Source of the DNA: Propionivibrio dicarboxylicus
GTDB lineage: Bacteria > Pseudomonadota > Gammaproteobacteria > Burkholderiales > Rhodocyclaceae
Direction: 5' to 3'
DNA: 64,000 bases
Assembly (NCBI GenBank): GCA_945902805.1
Contig: CAMDMZ010000021.1
Span: 1-64,000, forward strand
Position 1 is the stretch's first letter, and the number at the start of each line of letters is the position of its first letter. The translations under genes were made by a program, and so were the position numbers. Positions 1-10,528 of this stretch are shown piece by piece. Under the pieces are notes generated by a model. The model was not told the origin of the DNA, made no database searches, and saw nothing but the letters and a program-made list of their open reading frames with translations.

Positions 1-21
1 CGGGCTTTTTTTCGCCTATGC

Positions 22-46
22 GCCGTCCCGCCAGCGCCGACTTTTT
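22..46 (+). repeat. 25-nt dispersed repeat copy 1 (GCCGTCCCGCCAGCGCCGACTTTTT)
   Basis: Exact consensus; upstream of kdsD. Confidence 0.9.
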
Positions 47-99
47 GCACTCCTTCGCCCCGCTATAATCCAGCCACCACATTTCCGCGTTTCAGTTCG

Positions 100-1062
100 A
101 TGCCCCCTTTGCAAGCCTTGAATGCCGGACGCCGCGTTCTTGAAATCGAAGCCGCTGAGATCTTGCGCCTGGCCGAGCGGCTGGATGGCGAATTCGAGCG
201 TGCGGTTGCTCTGATCCTGGCGCGCTCCGGGCGTGTCATTGTCAGCGGTCTGGGCAAGTCCGGACATATCGGACGCAAGATCGCCGCGACCCTGGCCAGC
301 ACGGGTACCCCGGCCTATTTTGTTCATGCCGCCGAAGCGGTGCATGGCGATCTGGGCATGATCACTGGCGAAGACGTCCTGATTGCCATCTCCAATTCGG
401 GCGAAGGCGACGAGCTGCTGACCATCGTCCCGCTCTTCAAACGCCTCGGCGGCAAACTTGTTGCCATCACCGGCAACCCGGATTCCTCGCTGGCACGCGA
501 AGCGGATGTTCATCTTGACGCCCAGGTAGAGCGCGAAGCCTGCCCGCTGAACCTGGCACCGACCGCCAGCACCACCGTCGCGCTGGCGCTGGGCGATGCC
601 CTGGCTGTTGCCTTGCTCGAAGCGCGCGGTTTTGGCGCCGACGACTTTGCGCGCTCCCATCCTGGCGGCAGCCTCGGGCGCAAATTGCTAACTCATGTCT
701 CGGATGTCATGCGCACCGACATCACACGAATTTCAACCGAGACCCGGGTGCCGGAAGCCCTGGCGGCAATGACCAAAGGCGGCATGGGCATGGTCGTGGT
801 CAGTAGCAACACTGCGATTGTCGGCATCTTTACTGATGGCGATCTGCGGCGCGCCATGGCGAAATTAGGCGACTTGCGTACCACGAAAGTTGGCGCTGTG
901 ATGACTCGCGATCCGCGCACCATCGAGCCGAATCGACTGGCCGTCGAAGCCGTGCAAATGATGGAAATGCACAAGATCAACCAGTTGCTGGTGGTCGATA
1001 GCGCGCATGGCTTGGTTGGCGCCCTTAACATGCATGACCTTTTTCGCGCCAAGGTGGTGTGA
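100..1062 (+). CDS. kdsD: Arabinose-5-phosphate isomerase (SIS + tandem CBS domains)
   Basis: SGLGKSGHIGRKIAATLASTGTPAYFVHAAEAVHGDLG SIS motif, SHPGGSLGRKLL, CBS pair; followed by kdsC. Confidence 0.95.
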   Translation: MPPLQALNAGRRVLEIEAAEILRLAERLDGEFERAVALILARSGRVIVSGLGKSGHIGRKIAATLASTGTPAYFVHAAEAVHGDLGMITGEDVLIAISNSGEGDELLTIVPLFKRLGGKLVAITGNPDSSLAREADVHLDAQVEREACPLNLAPTASTTVALALGDALAVALLEARGFGADDFARSHPGGSLGRKLLTHVSDVMRTDITRISTETRVPEALAAMTKGGMGMVVVSSNTAIVGIFTDGDLRRAMAKLGDLRTTKVGAVMTRDPRTIEPNRLAVEAVQMMEMHKINQLLVVDSAHGLVGALNMHDLFRAKVV

Positions 1063-1583
1063 TGCGCGCTCTGAATAAAGCACAGCCGCTGGCCCTGATG
1101 GGCTTTGATGTCGATGGCGTATTGACCGACGGTACGCTCTACTTCGGCCCGCAGGGCGACGAGCTGAAGGCCTTCTCCAGCCTTGATGGACACGGCATCA
1201 AACTGCTTGCCACCAGCGGCATCGAAGTCGTGATCATCAGCGGGCGACGCTCACGCGCGCTTGAATTGCGCGCTGAAAATCTCGGTATTCACGAACTCCA
1301 CATGGGCATCACCGACAAACGTCAGTGCATGGCCGATCTGCTGGCAGCGCGCCAACTCGATTTCTCGCAAGCGGGCTACATGGGCGACGATATCGTTGAT
1401 TTGACGGTTTTGCGCGCCTGCGGTTTTTCGGCGACGCCGGGCGATGGTCATGCGGAGGTCCGACGCTACGTCGATTATGTCTGTCGCGCCGGTGGCGGAC
1501 ACGGAGCCGCACGCGAAGTGTGCGAACTGATTCTCGTCGCCCAAGGCAAACTTGACGGCCTGCTAGGCGAAGCCTTGAAATGA
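1062..1583 (+). CDS. kdsC: 3-deoxy-D-manno-octulosonate 8-phosphate phosphatase
   Basis: HAD motif FDVDGVLTDGTLYFG, GYMGDDIVDLTVL; overlaps kdsD stop (the ORF track starts one codon upstream at 1059). Confidence 0.95.
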   Translation: MRALNKAQPLALMGFDVDGVLTDGTLYFGPQGDELKAFSSLDGHGIKLLATSGIEVVIISGRRSRALELRAENLGIHELHMGITDKRQCMADLLAARQLDFSQAGYMGDDIVDLTVLRACGFSATPGDGHAEVRRYVDYVCRAGGGHGAAREVCELILVAQGKLDGLLGEALK

Positions 1584-2146
1584 TCAACCGGCTTCCAACG
1601 CTGGCGCCGCTGGTTTTTATCGTCCTACTTGCGGGTGGCAGCCTCTGGCTTGAGCGCTCGGTGCAGTCGCAGATTACACCCGAGAAAAATACGCGCCATG
1701 ATCCGGACTTTTGGGCCGAGAACTTCACCATTAAGAAGTTCAACGCTGAGGGGATTCTGCAAAATACGCTCAAGGCCAGCAAGATGACGCATTTCCCTGA
1801 CGACGACACCACCATCATGGCCAACCCGGTATTGACCTATCACCACACTCCGGCCGTGACGGTTTCCGCCGTCACCGGCTTGATCAGCCAGAATGCCGAC
1901 GAAATGGCCCTGACCGGTGGCGCAGTGGTCACGCGTCAAGGCGTCAAAGCCGCGCCCGAAACCCACGTGGCAACCGAGATCCTGACACTGTTCCCCGACG
2001 CTGAACGGGCGGTCAGCACAAAGCCGGTAACAATCACTCAGGGCCGCAGCGTTATTCATGGCAGCGGTATGGAATCCGATCACAAGACCGGCGTCAGCAT
2101 CCTTTCCGGACGCGTCAACGGAACCGTCTACACCAGAAAGCAATGA
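1580..2146 (+). CDS. lptC: LPS export ABC transporter periplasmic protein LptC
   Basis: N-terminal TM segment, HDPDFWAENFTIKKFNAEGILQNTLKA LptC signature; operon position. Confidence 0.9.
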   Translation: MINRLPTLAPLVFIVLLAGGSLWLERSVQSQITPEKNTRHDPDFWAENFTIKKFNAEGILQNTLKASKMTHFPDDDTTIMANPVLTYHHTPAVTVSAVTGLISQNADEMALTGGAVVTRQGVKAAPETHVATEILTLFPDAERAVSTKPVTITQGRSVIHGSGMESDHKTGVSILSGRVNGTVYTRKQ

Positions 2147-2715
2147 AAAACTTATATACCTTTACTGTGTTGCTGAGCGTCATTGCCGCCAACTGGTTCT
2201 CGCTTGCCCACGCTGAACGCGCTGACCGCGATAAGCCCGTGAATCTGGAAGCCGACAAGGTCACGGTGGATGACCGGCAGCAACTGCATGTGTACGAGGG
2301 AAATGTCAAACTGGTCCAGGGAACACTGATCATCCAGGCGGAGCGAATCAACGTCAAACAGGATGCGGCCGGTTACCAGCGTGGAATCGCACATAGTGGC
2401 GCAACGGGTCTGGCCAAGTTTCGTCAGAAGCGTGAGGGGCGCAGCGACTATGTCGAAGGTGAAGCCGAGCGTATCGAACACGATAATCGTACCGAACGCA
2501 CCGAGTTCTTCAATCGCGCTCATGTCAAGAGTGGTCTCGACGAAGTGACCGGTCAATACATTGTTTTCGATGCCAAAACGGAAAATTATGTCGTCACCAG
2601 TGGTCCGAATGGCGGTAGCGCTCCGCCGGGCTCCAACCAGCGCGTGCGTGCCGTTATCCAGCCAAAAAGTCAGCCCGCAAATAGTAAGGAACCCAGCAAG
2701 GAAGCCAAGCCATGA
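2143..2715 (+). CDS. lptA: LPS transport periplasmic protein LptA
   Basis: Signal peptide, [33 protein letters not shown] OstA/LptA fold signature. Confidence 0.93.
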   Translation: MKNLYTFTVLLSVIAANWFSLAHAERADRDKPVNLEADKVTVDDRQQLHVYEGNVKLVQGTLIIQAERINVKQDAAGYQRGIAHSGATGLAKFRQKREGRSDYVEGEAERIEHDNRTERTEFFNRAHVKSGLDEVTGQYIVFDAKTENYVVTSGPNGGSAPPGSNQRVRAVIQPKSQPANSKEPSKEAKP

Positions 2716-3488
2716 ACTTTGAAAATATTCTCACCGAGACGCGTGGCAAAGTCGGAATCATCACCCTCAACCGTCCAAAGGCTTTGAATGCGCTGAACGA
2801 TGCTTTAATCGACGAAGTCGGTGCCGCACTCGACGCCTTCGAGGCTGATGATGCCATTGGCTGTATTGTCATCACCGGCTCCGAGAAAGCCTTTGCCGCC
2901 GGTGCCGACATCGGCGCCATGAAAGACTGGGGCTACATGGATGTCTATAAATCCAACTACATCAGCCGCAATTGGGATCGTGTCGGCCGCTGCCGCAAGC
3001 CCGTCATCGCCGCCGTCGCCGGGTTTGCACTTGGCGGTGGCTGTGAGCTAGCCATGATGTGCGACATGATCTACGCTGCCGATACCGCGAAATTCGGCCA
3101 GCCGGAGATCAAACTCGGCATCCTACCCGGCGCCGGTGGCACGCAACGCCTGCCACGCGCCATGGGCAAGGCCAAAGCGATGGACATGTGCCTCACCGCG
3201 CGCTTCATCGATGCCGCCGAAGCCGAGCGCTGCGGCCTGGTAGCTCGCGTTATTGCGGCCGACAAACTGCTGGAAGAAACCCTGGCTGCAGCGGCCACGA
3301 TTGCAGACTTCTCGCTGCCCGTCGTGATGATGATTAAGGAATCCGTCAATCGTGCCTATGAATCCAGTTTGCAGGAAGGGCTGCTTTTCGAACGGCGCAC
3401 CTTTCATGCCACGTTTGCCATCGCCGACCAGAAGGAAGGCATGGCCGCGTTTGTCGAAAAGCGCAAGGCGAATTTCATCGGCAGCTAA
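2712..3488 (+). CDS. Enoyl-CoA hydratase (crotonase family)
   Basis: [15 protein letters not shown] and [20 protein letters not shown] crotonase motifs; overlaps lptA stop by 4 bp. Confidence 0.93.
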   Translation: MNFENILTETRGKVGIITLNRPKALNALNDALIDEVGAALDAFEADDAIGCIVITGSEKAFAAGADIGAMKDWGYMDVYKSNYISRNWDRVGRCRKPVIAAVAGFALGGGCELAMMCDMIYAADTAKFGQPEIKLGILPGAGGTQRLPRAMGKAKAMDMCLTARFIDAAEAERCGLVARVIAADKLLEETLAAAATIADFSLPVVMMIKESVNRAYESSLQEGLLFERRTFHATFAIADQKEGMAAFVEKRKANFIGS

Positions 3489-3524
3489 AGAACGCTGCCA
3501 GCGACGGAAATGACGCGCTGCACA

Positions 3525-3551
3525 AAAAAGAGTCTCGATCGAGGCTCTTTT
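3525..3551 (+). terminator. Intrinsic terminator-like hairpin after enoyl-CoA hydratase
   Basis: AAAAGAGtCTCGATCGAGgCTCTTTT near-perfect dyad followed by T tract. Confidence 0.75.
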
Positions 3552-3619
3552 CAATTCAGTGTCTGTTTTCGTTAAGTTTTATGCGCAAAACTATTTTGGT
3601 GCACTGCCGCATAATTGTC

Positions 3620-3647
3620 TTGACTTCCGCTTTTTTGACCATATAAT
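3620..3647 (+). promoter_or_regulatory. Sigma70-type promoter for phasin gene
   Basis: TTGACT (3620-3625), 16-bp spacer, TATAAT (3642-3647). Confidence 0.75.
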
Positions 3648-3657
3648 TCAATGCATG

Positions 3658-3668
3658 TTGCAGTGCAA
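3658..3668. promoter_or_regulatory. Candidate operator palindrome TTGCAGTGCAA downstream of the phasin -10
   Basis: 11-bp dyad 11 bp downstream of the -10 box; placement suits a granule-responsive repressor (PhaR-like), inferred. Confidence 0.35.
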
Positions 3669-3751
3669 TACCGCTTCGATCAAAGGTATCAGATGACCGG
3701 TGCGGCCGCTAACCTCAAAGTGAAATCCACCCAAATTCAAGGAGCCTCATC

Positions 3752-4324
3752 ATGTCATACGCTATCCCCGAGCAGTTCGCCTCCGCCAACAAGGCCAATA
3801 TTGAAACCCTGCTGACCGTCGCCAATACCGCGTTCGCCAGTGCCGAACGTTTCGCTGCCCTGAACCTGAATACCGCTCGCTCGATTCTGGAAGACAGCGT
3901 TGCCAACGCCAAGGCCATCATGTCCGTCAAGGACATGCAGGGCTTTATGGGTCTCCAGGCATCGCTGGCTCAGCCCTCCGTCGAGAAGGCTGTTGCTTAC
4001 TCGCGTAGCATGTACGAAATCGCCACCCAGACCTCGGAAGAGCTCTCGAAGGTATTTGAAGGCCAGTTCGCTGACCTGAACAAGAATGTTGCTGTTGCCC
4101 TGGACAAAGCTGCCAAGAACGCTCCTGCGGGTTCCGACGTCGCTGTTGCCGCCGTCAAGCAAGCCATTGCCGCCGCCAACTCCGCCTACGACAGCATGAG
4201 CAAGGCTGCCAAGCAAGTTGCTGAAATCGCCGAAGCCAATGTGGCTGCCGCGACCACCGCCACTGTCAAGGCTATCGGCACCACGGGCAACACGGCTGCG
4301 CCAAAGGCCAAGAAAGCCGCTTAA
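3752..4324 (+). CDS. Phasin family protein (PHA granule-associated)
   Basis: PEQFASANKANIETLLTVANTAFASAERFAALNLNTAR, Ala/Lys-rich tail; typical phasin. Confidence 0.93.
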   Translation: MSYAIPEQFASANKANIETLLTVANTAFASAERFAALNLNTARSILEDSVANAKAIMSVKDMQGFMGLQASLAQPSVEKAVAYSRSMYEIATQTSEELSKVFEGQFADLNKNVAVALDKAAKNAPAGSDVAVAAVKQAIAAANSAYDSMSKAAKQVAEIAEANVAAATTATVKAIGTTGNTAAPKAKKAA

Positions 4325-4372
4325 TTAGTTTTACGATGTCTCCTCCTCCAGCCCTTTAACAGGGTTGGTTTC

Positions 4373-4401
4373 AACCCGGTGCTTAGGCACCGGGTTTTTT
4401 T
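4373..4401 (+). terminator. Rho-independent terminator of phasin gene
   Basis: AACCCGGTGC-TTAG-GCACCGGGTT perfect 10-bp stem followed by T run. Confidence 0.9.
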
Positions 4402-4546
4402 CGTCTACGGCGCCTTTAGACAAAATTTTGCACTTGCACTTGTCATCATGATCTAATTCGCATCAAACCGATGGTGCCGACCTCAATCAGGTACCGAATC
4501 CGACAGTCTGTAGTCGTCACCGTTTGACCTCGATGGAAATAAAACC

Positions 4547-5650
4547 ATGACAAGTGCCCAAGTCTGTTGCCGGTTGGCTTTTCTCTTGGCCATCTCGGCT
4601 TCTCTTGTGCCGGCGTTAGCCAATGAGATTCCCACCGTCAGTGGCAGCCTGGCACTGGAATTGAATCACAAGACGACGGACCGAAAGTCGACTGGCACTA
4701 GTCGCAATGATTTGTACGGGTTTGCCGAGGCGGATGTTTCCTTTCGTCTGAACGATTACGTCTCAACGCGCGCGGTCGCCACATTCGAACCGCTGACTGA
4801 TCCGCATCCCTTGGCAGACCGGGTTTTTCAGAACGAGGACGTCCGCTGGAAAGATGTGTATGTTCAGTACGATGATGGCGTGATGGGATTTCGTGGCGGC
4901 CGGATCACCGCCAACTTTGGCCGCGCCTGGTATGCCGCGCCGGGCTTAGATGCCACGACTCTGGCGGAGGACTATGCGATCTGGGACCGAATGGGCATCT
5001 CGACTTGGTATCGACTGAAGACGGCCAGCTTCGGTACCACCACCTTGGGTGCCATGCTGTTCTCGATGGACACATCGCCGCTTTCAGAGTCGTGGCGCAA
5101 CACACGGAAGCGCCGCACCCCCGAGCAGGGTGGCCCCAGCAACACGGATTCACCTACGTCGATAGCGCTGTCGCTCGATGGTGGCGATATTGCCCGCTTG
5201 CCCGGGTTTTCCTGGCAACTCGCGGTTCTGCAACAGAAGGTCGACTTTCGCATGGATAGCGCCGGCCAACGCAATGATCATGTCGCAGATGAAAAGGGAG
5301 CCACGGCCGGTATCCAGCAAGTCCTTCGCATTACACACCGTGTTGAATAGATAACCCTGCTCGAAGCAACTTACTTGAAGGACAAGAGCGGTGTTCCTGG
5401 TGCAACTGGTCACTATCTGACCGTGGGTGAAACGCTCCGGATTGGGCAAAACCATATTCAAGTGGCCTACACTGCGCGGCGGCTAGACACTGAACTCGCT
5501 GAACCGGCCAGGGATTCACTTCTGGCGCTGACTGCCGGGCACAAGTTTTCAGATCGCTTGTCGCTTGACGCCCGCTGGCGCAAGGCCAAAATCGCGGCGT
5601 CGAAGGAAGACGACTTTCGGTTGCGGCTCAGATATGTCATCGTGTTTTAG
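4547..5650 (+). pseudogene. Outer-membrane beta-barrel (porin-like) protein interrupted by in-frame TAG at 5348-5350
   Basis: ORFs 4547-5350 and 5375-5650 are in the same frame; readthrough gives ...HRVE*ITLLEATYLKDKSG...; N-terminal signal peptide; C-terminal aromatic RYVIVF typical of OMPs. Confidence 0.65.
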
Positions 5651-5799
5651 TGTCGAGACTCCAACTCGGTTTGTGTTGGTTGTGACTTTCGCTACGTATA
5701 CGCCATGCCTGTCTATGCCATCAAGTGAGTCAGAAAATCATCTATTCATAGGGCGTCATTTCCGTTAGCATAAAGGCATCTGACTAAATCTGTTTCCAA

Positions 5800-7203
5800 A
5801 TGCAGTTGCCCACTGCCATCAGCCGCTCCCTGACAATTATTGTTTCCTATTTTGTCTGTTGGCAATTCGCTGCTGTTTTTACTGTCGCCACGGACGTTAG
5901 TGCGTTTTACCCGGCTGCGGGTACCCTCGTCTACTTCATCTATCGATGGGGCCGGAATTATCTTCCGGCCGCTGTCCTCGCCATGCTCGTGGCAAATCTT
6001 CCTCAGCTTCCGTTCTGGAACTGGTCCGTCTCCAACTACCTCGATCTGTTGCGACAACTCGCGGTGTACGGCGGGCTGGCGTTGCTTGCACGTCGTTACG
6101 GATGGGTGAGCCTGCCTCTGGCGACGCTCAACGAGGCACTGCGCCTGATCACTTTTGCGGCGATAAGTTCGTTGTTCTCGGCATTACTCGCGCTGGGAAT
6201 CTTCTGGTACTTCCGTCCCGCTCTTCGTCCCTTTATCGACGCCATCTTCTACAGTTTCTGGGTCGGTGACTTCAGCGGCATTCTTATGCTGCTCGGTTTG
6301 GTCAGTGTCGTGCTCGTAGTCCGTGATTTCGTGTGGAAGACCGACGATTCGGTGACTGTAATGGGGCGACTTGCGGGTTTGGCGCCGCGATTGAGCGGCC
6401 TGGTAGTATCGTCGCTGACTGTCGGCGGGTTGATGGCAATCCTGGGCACCCAGGGCGAACTGCACCACTACACTTATTTGATTCTCCTGCCGGTCATCTT
6501 CGGGACAGTCGCTTTCGGTTTGAATTTTGGCATCAGCTCCGCCATTCTGGCCAATTTGAGTGCTGTATTTGCCTACATGATGGTTGGTGCGGACAAAATT
6601 TCACCGCTACAAATCCAGCTTCTATGCGCGCTGGTAATGTGCGTTGGTATGGTGCTCGGCGGCGCCATCGCCGACCGCACGACGGCAACCTTCGAAGCCC
6701 AACATGACCCCATGACCGGCTTACTGAATCGTCGCGCGTTTATGCAACAGGGCGACATCATGCTCGAACGGGCGCGGCGATATCAACACAGTCTGGCGGT
6801 CATCATGCTGGATCTCGATATGTTCAAGCTCGTGAACGATGCCTATGGGCATGATGCCGGCGATCGTCTGTTATGCGAGGTGGCTGATCAATGCAAGCTC
6901 ATCACCCGCAAAGTGGATTTGTGCGCGCGCATGGGGGGTGAAGAATTTGCCCTCATGATTGAGGATGCCGATGCGGAGCAAGCGGTCCAGATAGCCGATC
7001 GGCTACGCACAATGATCTATCAATTGCATCGTGGAACCTCCAAGGACCCGGCCTCGGCCAGCTTTGGTGTCAGCATCTTTCGCAACCAGGGCGAAACGGT
7101 GAATGCCCTGCTGACAGCGGCCGATCGCGTTCTCTATGTGGCCAAGGAAACCGGACGCAATCGGGTAGTGCTGGATAGCGAACCGGCGTCAGTTGCGGCG
7201 TAA
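5800..7203 (+). CDS. MASE1-domain diguanylate cyclase
   Basis: Multi-TM MASE1-like N-terminus; RMGGEEF active site with RKVD I-site five residues upstream. Confidence 0.9.
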   Translation: MQLPTAISRSLTIIVSYFVCWQFAAVFTVATDVSAFYPAAGTLVYFIYRWGRNYLPAAVLAMLVANLPQLPFWNWSVSNYLDLLRQLAVYGGLALLARRYGWVSLPLATLNEALRLITFAAISSLFSALLALGIFWYFRPALRPFIDAIFYSFWVGDFSGILMLLGLVSVVLVVRDFVWKTDDSVTVMGRLAGLAPRLSGLVVSSLTVGGLMAILGTQGELHHYTYLILLPVIFGTVAFGLNFGISSAILANLSAVFAYMMVGADKISPLQIQLLCALVMCVGMVLGGAIADRTTATFEAQHDPMTGLLNRRAFMQQGDIMLERARRYQHSLAVIMLDLDMFKLVNDAYGHDAGDRLLCEVADQCKLITRKVDLCARMGGEEFALMIEDADAEQAVQIADRLRTMIYQLHRGTSKDPASASFGVSIFRNQGETVNALLTAADRVLYVAKETGRNRVVLDSEPASVAA

Positions 7204-7246
7204 CCGATCAGGATCGACAGCCGACATTGCCGTGCTTTGCGGCAGC

Positions 7247-8404
7247 TCAAATCGCCCGCAGGCGCGCGCCGGCAGCGGCAAGCGTAGCTTCGTTTTTGGC
7301 GAAGCAGAAACGAATCACACGCTCAGACGTGGCGTGCGGACTAAAGACAGAAACCGGAATTGCGGCGACACCATGCTGCGTGGTCAGTCGCCGCACGAAA
7401 TCGGTATCGGCTTCGTCACTGATCGCGTCGTACTGTGCCAACTGGAAATACGTTCCGGCACTCGGTAACAAAGTAAAGCGTGAGTCCTCGAGTTGCTGGC
7501 GGAAGAAATCGCGCTTGCCCTGGTAGAACGTAGCCAGCTCATCGGCAAACTCGGGCGCCTCACGCATGAAATCAGCCAACGCCAACTGTGATGGGTGATG
7601 GACTGTAAAAACAATGAACTGGTGCGCTTTGCGAAACTCGGCCATAAGTTCGCGCGGCGCCACGCAATAGGCGATCTTCCAACCGGTCACGTGATAGGTT
7701 TTGCCAAAACTGGAGACAACGAAACTGCGTTCGGCCAGGCGCGGATAGCGCAATACACTTTCATGGCGTGCACCATCGAATACGACATGTTCATAGACCT
7801 CGTCGCTGACGATCACGATGTTGGTGCCGTTAATAGCCTGCTCCAACTCGAGCATGTCGGCCGCTGTCAACACCGCCGCACTCGGATTGTGCGGACTGTT
7901 GATGATGATCATGCGTGTGCGCGGCGTGATCAGGGAACGCACCTCGGTCCAGTCCGGACGGTAGTCGGGAAAGCGCAATTGCGCGTACTTGACGACGCCA
8001 CCGTTAAGCTCGATGCCGGGACCATACGAGTCATAAACCGGCGCAAAGACAATCACTTCGTCGCCGGGTCGGACACAGGCCGAAATGGCGGTGAAGATCG
8101 CCTGCGTCGCACCGGCCGTGACCGTTACTTCGCTTTCCACGTCGACTCTGGCGCCGTAGAGACGATTCACCTTTTCCGCAATCGCCTCGCGCAGCGGCAA
8201 GACGCCGGCCATCGGCGGATACTGATTGGCGCCCGCCGCCATGTAATGCGTCACCCGCTCCAGCAAGCGCGCCGGCGGCGAAAAATCAGGGAAACCTTGC
8301 GACAGATTGATCGCCCCATGTTCTGCCGCCAGCCGCGACATCACGGTAAAAATGGTGGTACCGACCGCTGGCAGTTTGCTGGAAATCAACATGCCTTCGA
8401 TCAC
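7247..8404 (-). CDS. Pyridoxal-phosphate aminotransferase (methionine aminotransferase/YbdL-like)
   Basis: [44 protein letters not shown] motifs. Confidence 0.9.
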   Translation of the reverse strand: MIEGMLISSKLPAVGTTIFTVMSRLAAEHGAINLSQGFPDFSPPARLLERVTHYMAAGANQYPPMAGVLPLREAIAEKVNRLYGARVDVESEVTVTAGATQAIFTAISACVRPGDEVIVFAPVYDSYGPGIELNGGVVKYAQLRFPDYRPDWTEVRSLITPRTRMIIINSPHNPSAAVLTAADMLELEQAINGTNIVIVSDEVYEHVVFDGARHESVLRYPRLAERSFVVSSFGKTYHVTGWKIAYCVAPRELMAEFRKAHQFIVFTVHHPSQLALADFMREAPEFADELATFYQGKRDFFRQQLEDSRFTLLPSAGTYFQLAQYDAISDEADTDFVRRLTTQHGVAAIPVSVFSPHATSERVIRFCFAKNEATLAAAGARLRAI

Positions 8405-8745
8405 TCGATACCCAGCAATTCCACCTCGAACACCAACGTTGCATTCGGCGGGATCACACCACCGGCGCCGCGTGCGCCATAGCCCAGAGTGGGCGGAATC
8501 GTCAGCTTGCGCGTGCCGCCGATTTTCATGCCCTGCACACCTTCGTCCCAGCCGGCAATGACCTGACGACCGCCGAGCGGAAAATCAAAGGGCTCATTGC
8601 GATCCTTGCTGGAATCGAACTTCTTGCCATTGGTCAGCCAGCCGGTGTAATGCACCGACACGAATTGACCGGCAGTGGCTTCGGCGCCGTTACCCTCGAC
8701 GACGTCTTCGTAGACCAGGCCGCTGGCGGTGGTTGTTGTACTCAT
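8401..8745 (-). CDS. FKBP-type peptidyl-prolyl cis-trans isomerase
   Basis: [21 protein letters not shown]...[47 protein letters not shown]. Confidence 0.95.
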   Translation of the reverse strand: MSTTTTASGLVYEDVVEGNGAEATAGQFVSVHYTGWLTNGKKFDSSKDRNEPFDFPLGGRQVIAGWDEGVQGMKIGGTRKLTIPPTLGYGARGAGGVIPPNATLVFEVELLGIE

Positions 8746-9638
8746 GCTGTTTCCTTCTCGGTTGAAAAAACGGTATCGGCGGATTCCATGACCCGCAGCA
8801 GGCAAGATGTATCGCGTTCGCCGGCGCCCATGGCCATGGCGGAATTTAGTTGCTGGCTGACCGTCACCGATACGGGCAGTGGCACGCCAAGGTGGGTGGC
8901 TTCGCCCATCAGCAGCGCGTAGTCCTTGTGGTGAAGGCGTGACATGACACCGGCCTGGAAGTCCCGCGCGGCCAGTCGTCCACCAAAAACGTCGAGTACG
9001 CGAGAGGCGGCAGAGCCGCCCATGAGCGCTTCGCGCACGGTACCGAAGTCGATGCCTTGGGCATCCGCCAGATGCGCAGCTTCCGCGCAGGCTTCAATTG
9101 CTGCGACCATGATCATCTGATTGCAAGCTTTCGCCACCTGGCCGTCGCCGGGCTGTCCAATGCGCACGATGGTCTTGCCGAGCAGGGCAAACAGTGGCAG
9201 CAGGCGTTCGCCCAACTCGTCGCGGCCGCCCCACATGATGGATAGCGTGGCCTGTGTCGCGCCAACACTGCCGCCGGTGACCGGCGCATCGACGAAATCG
9301 ATGCCGCGCGTGGCATAGTGGGCCGCAATCCGGCGCGCCATGGTGGGCGAGATGGTCGAGAAATCAACGTGGATTCCGCCGCGTGCAAAACCTTCTGCCA
9401 ACCCGTCGGTGCGAAATGCCAGATCGTGAACGTCGGCGTCGGAAAAAACATTCGTGAAGACGATGTCACTTTCGCCCGCCACGGCGGCGGGGGACTCGCA
9501 CCAAAGCGCGCCCTTGGCACGCGCAAAGTCGGTGCTGGCGGGACGGCGGCTCCAGACATGCAGCGTGTGCCCGGCAGCAAGTAGATGGCCCGCCATGGGG
9601 GCGCCCATAGCACCGAGACCAATGAAGCCGAGTTTCAT
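8742..9638 (-). CDS. NAD(P)-dependent oxidoreductase, 3-hydroxyisobutyrate dehydrogenase family
   Basis: [35 protein letters not shown] motifs. Confidence 0.92.
   Translation of the reverse strand: MKLGFIGLGAMGAPMAGHLLAAGHTLHVWSRRPASTDFARAKGALWCESPAAVAGESDIVFTNVFSDADVHDLAFRTDGLAEGFARGGIHVDFSTISPTMARRIAAHYATRGIDFVDAPVTGGSVGATQATLSIMWGGRDELGERLLPLFALLGKTIVRIGQPGDGQVAKACNQMIMVAAIEACAEAAHLADAQGIDFGTVREALMGGSAASRVLDVFGGRLAARDFQAGVMSRLHHKDYALLMGEATHLGVPLPVSVTVSQQLNSAMAMGAGERDTSCLLRVMESADTVFSTEKETA
9523..9547 (-). repeat. 25-nt dispersed repeat copy 2, inside a CDS
   Basis: GCCGTCCCGCCAGCACCGACTTTGC on minus strand; encodes RRPASTDF in the host ORF. Confidence 0.85.
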
Positions 9639-10513
9639 GCGTCTGGCGTGCTCATCTTTTCCAGCAGCATCAGCGCCGAGATCGAATCGTTCTCGCCCAT
9701 GCCGCTGCCGACGATGGCATTGAAGATTTGCGCCGTGGCGGCTGCCGAGGGCAGCATCAGACCCATGCGGTGCGCCTCTTCCATCACGATGCGTAAATCC
9801 TTCTGGTGCATCCAGGCCTTGAAGCCGGGTTTGAAGTTACGATCGAGCATGCGTTGGCCGTGGTTTTCAAGGATCTTCGAATAGGCAAAACCGCCCAGCA
9901 GCGCCTCGCGCACTTTGGCCGGATCGACGCCACTTTTGGCCGCGAAGTTGAATGCTTCCGCCACGGCCAACACGCCGACGCCGGTCAAAATCTGGTTGCA
10001 CGCCTTGGCCACCTGGCCGGCGCCGGACGCGCCAATCAGCGTCACGGATTTGCCCATTTTTTCGAGCAGCGGCTTGACCTTTTCGAACACGTCGGGCTTG
10101 CCGCCAACCATGATGGTCAGCGCCGCATTGATGGCGCCGATCTCGCCACCGGACACCGGTGCATCGATGAACTCGATCCCCTGCGTCGCCAGCTTTTCGC
10201 CGATGACGCGCGCCGCATTCGGGTTGATGGTCGACATGTCGACCACGATCAAGCCCGGCTTGCCACCAGTCGCCAGACCATTTTCGCCAAGACACACTGC
10301 CTCGACATCCGGCGCGTCGGCGACCATGGTAATCACCACCTCGGCATGCGCCGCGACTTCAGCCGGCGTTGCGTAGGTCGTGGCATTCACGGTCGCAAAC
10401 GGTGTCAACGACTCCGGTCGCCGCGCCCACAAGTGCAGCGCGTGGCCGGCTTTCTCCAAATGCAAGGCCAAGGGACGGCCCATCAAGCCCAAGCCGATAA
10501 ATCCGACATTCAT
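9635..10513 (-). CDS. 2-hydroxy-3-oxopropionate reductase-like oxidoreductase (tandem paralogue)
   Basis: GFIGLGLMGRPLALHL, DAPVSGGEIGA, KACNQILTG motifs. Confidence 0.92.
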   Translation of the reverse strand: MNVGFIGLGLMGRPLALHLEKAGHALHLWARRPESLTPFATVNATTYATPAEVAAHAEVVITMVADAPDVEAVCLGENGLATGGKPGLIVVDMSTINPNAARVIGEKLATQGIEFIDAPVSGGEIGAINAALTIMVGGKPDVFEKVKPLLEKMGKSVTLIGASGAGQVAKACNQILTGVGVLAVAEAFNFAAKSGVDPAKVREALLGGFAYSKILENHGQRMLDRNFKPGFKAWMHQKDLRIVMEEAHRMGLMLPSAAATAQIFNAIVGSGMGENDSISALMLLEKMSTPDA

Positions 10514-10528
10514 GATGTCAGCTTCCTC

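Noticed and set aside
1-12. CGGGCTTTTTTT at the window edge as a terminator
   Set aside because: Looks like the right half of a terminator, but the left arm is outside the window and cannot be verified.
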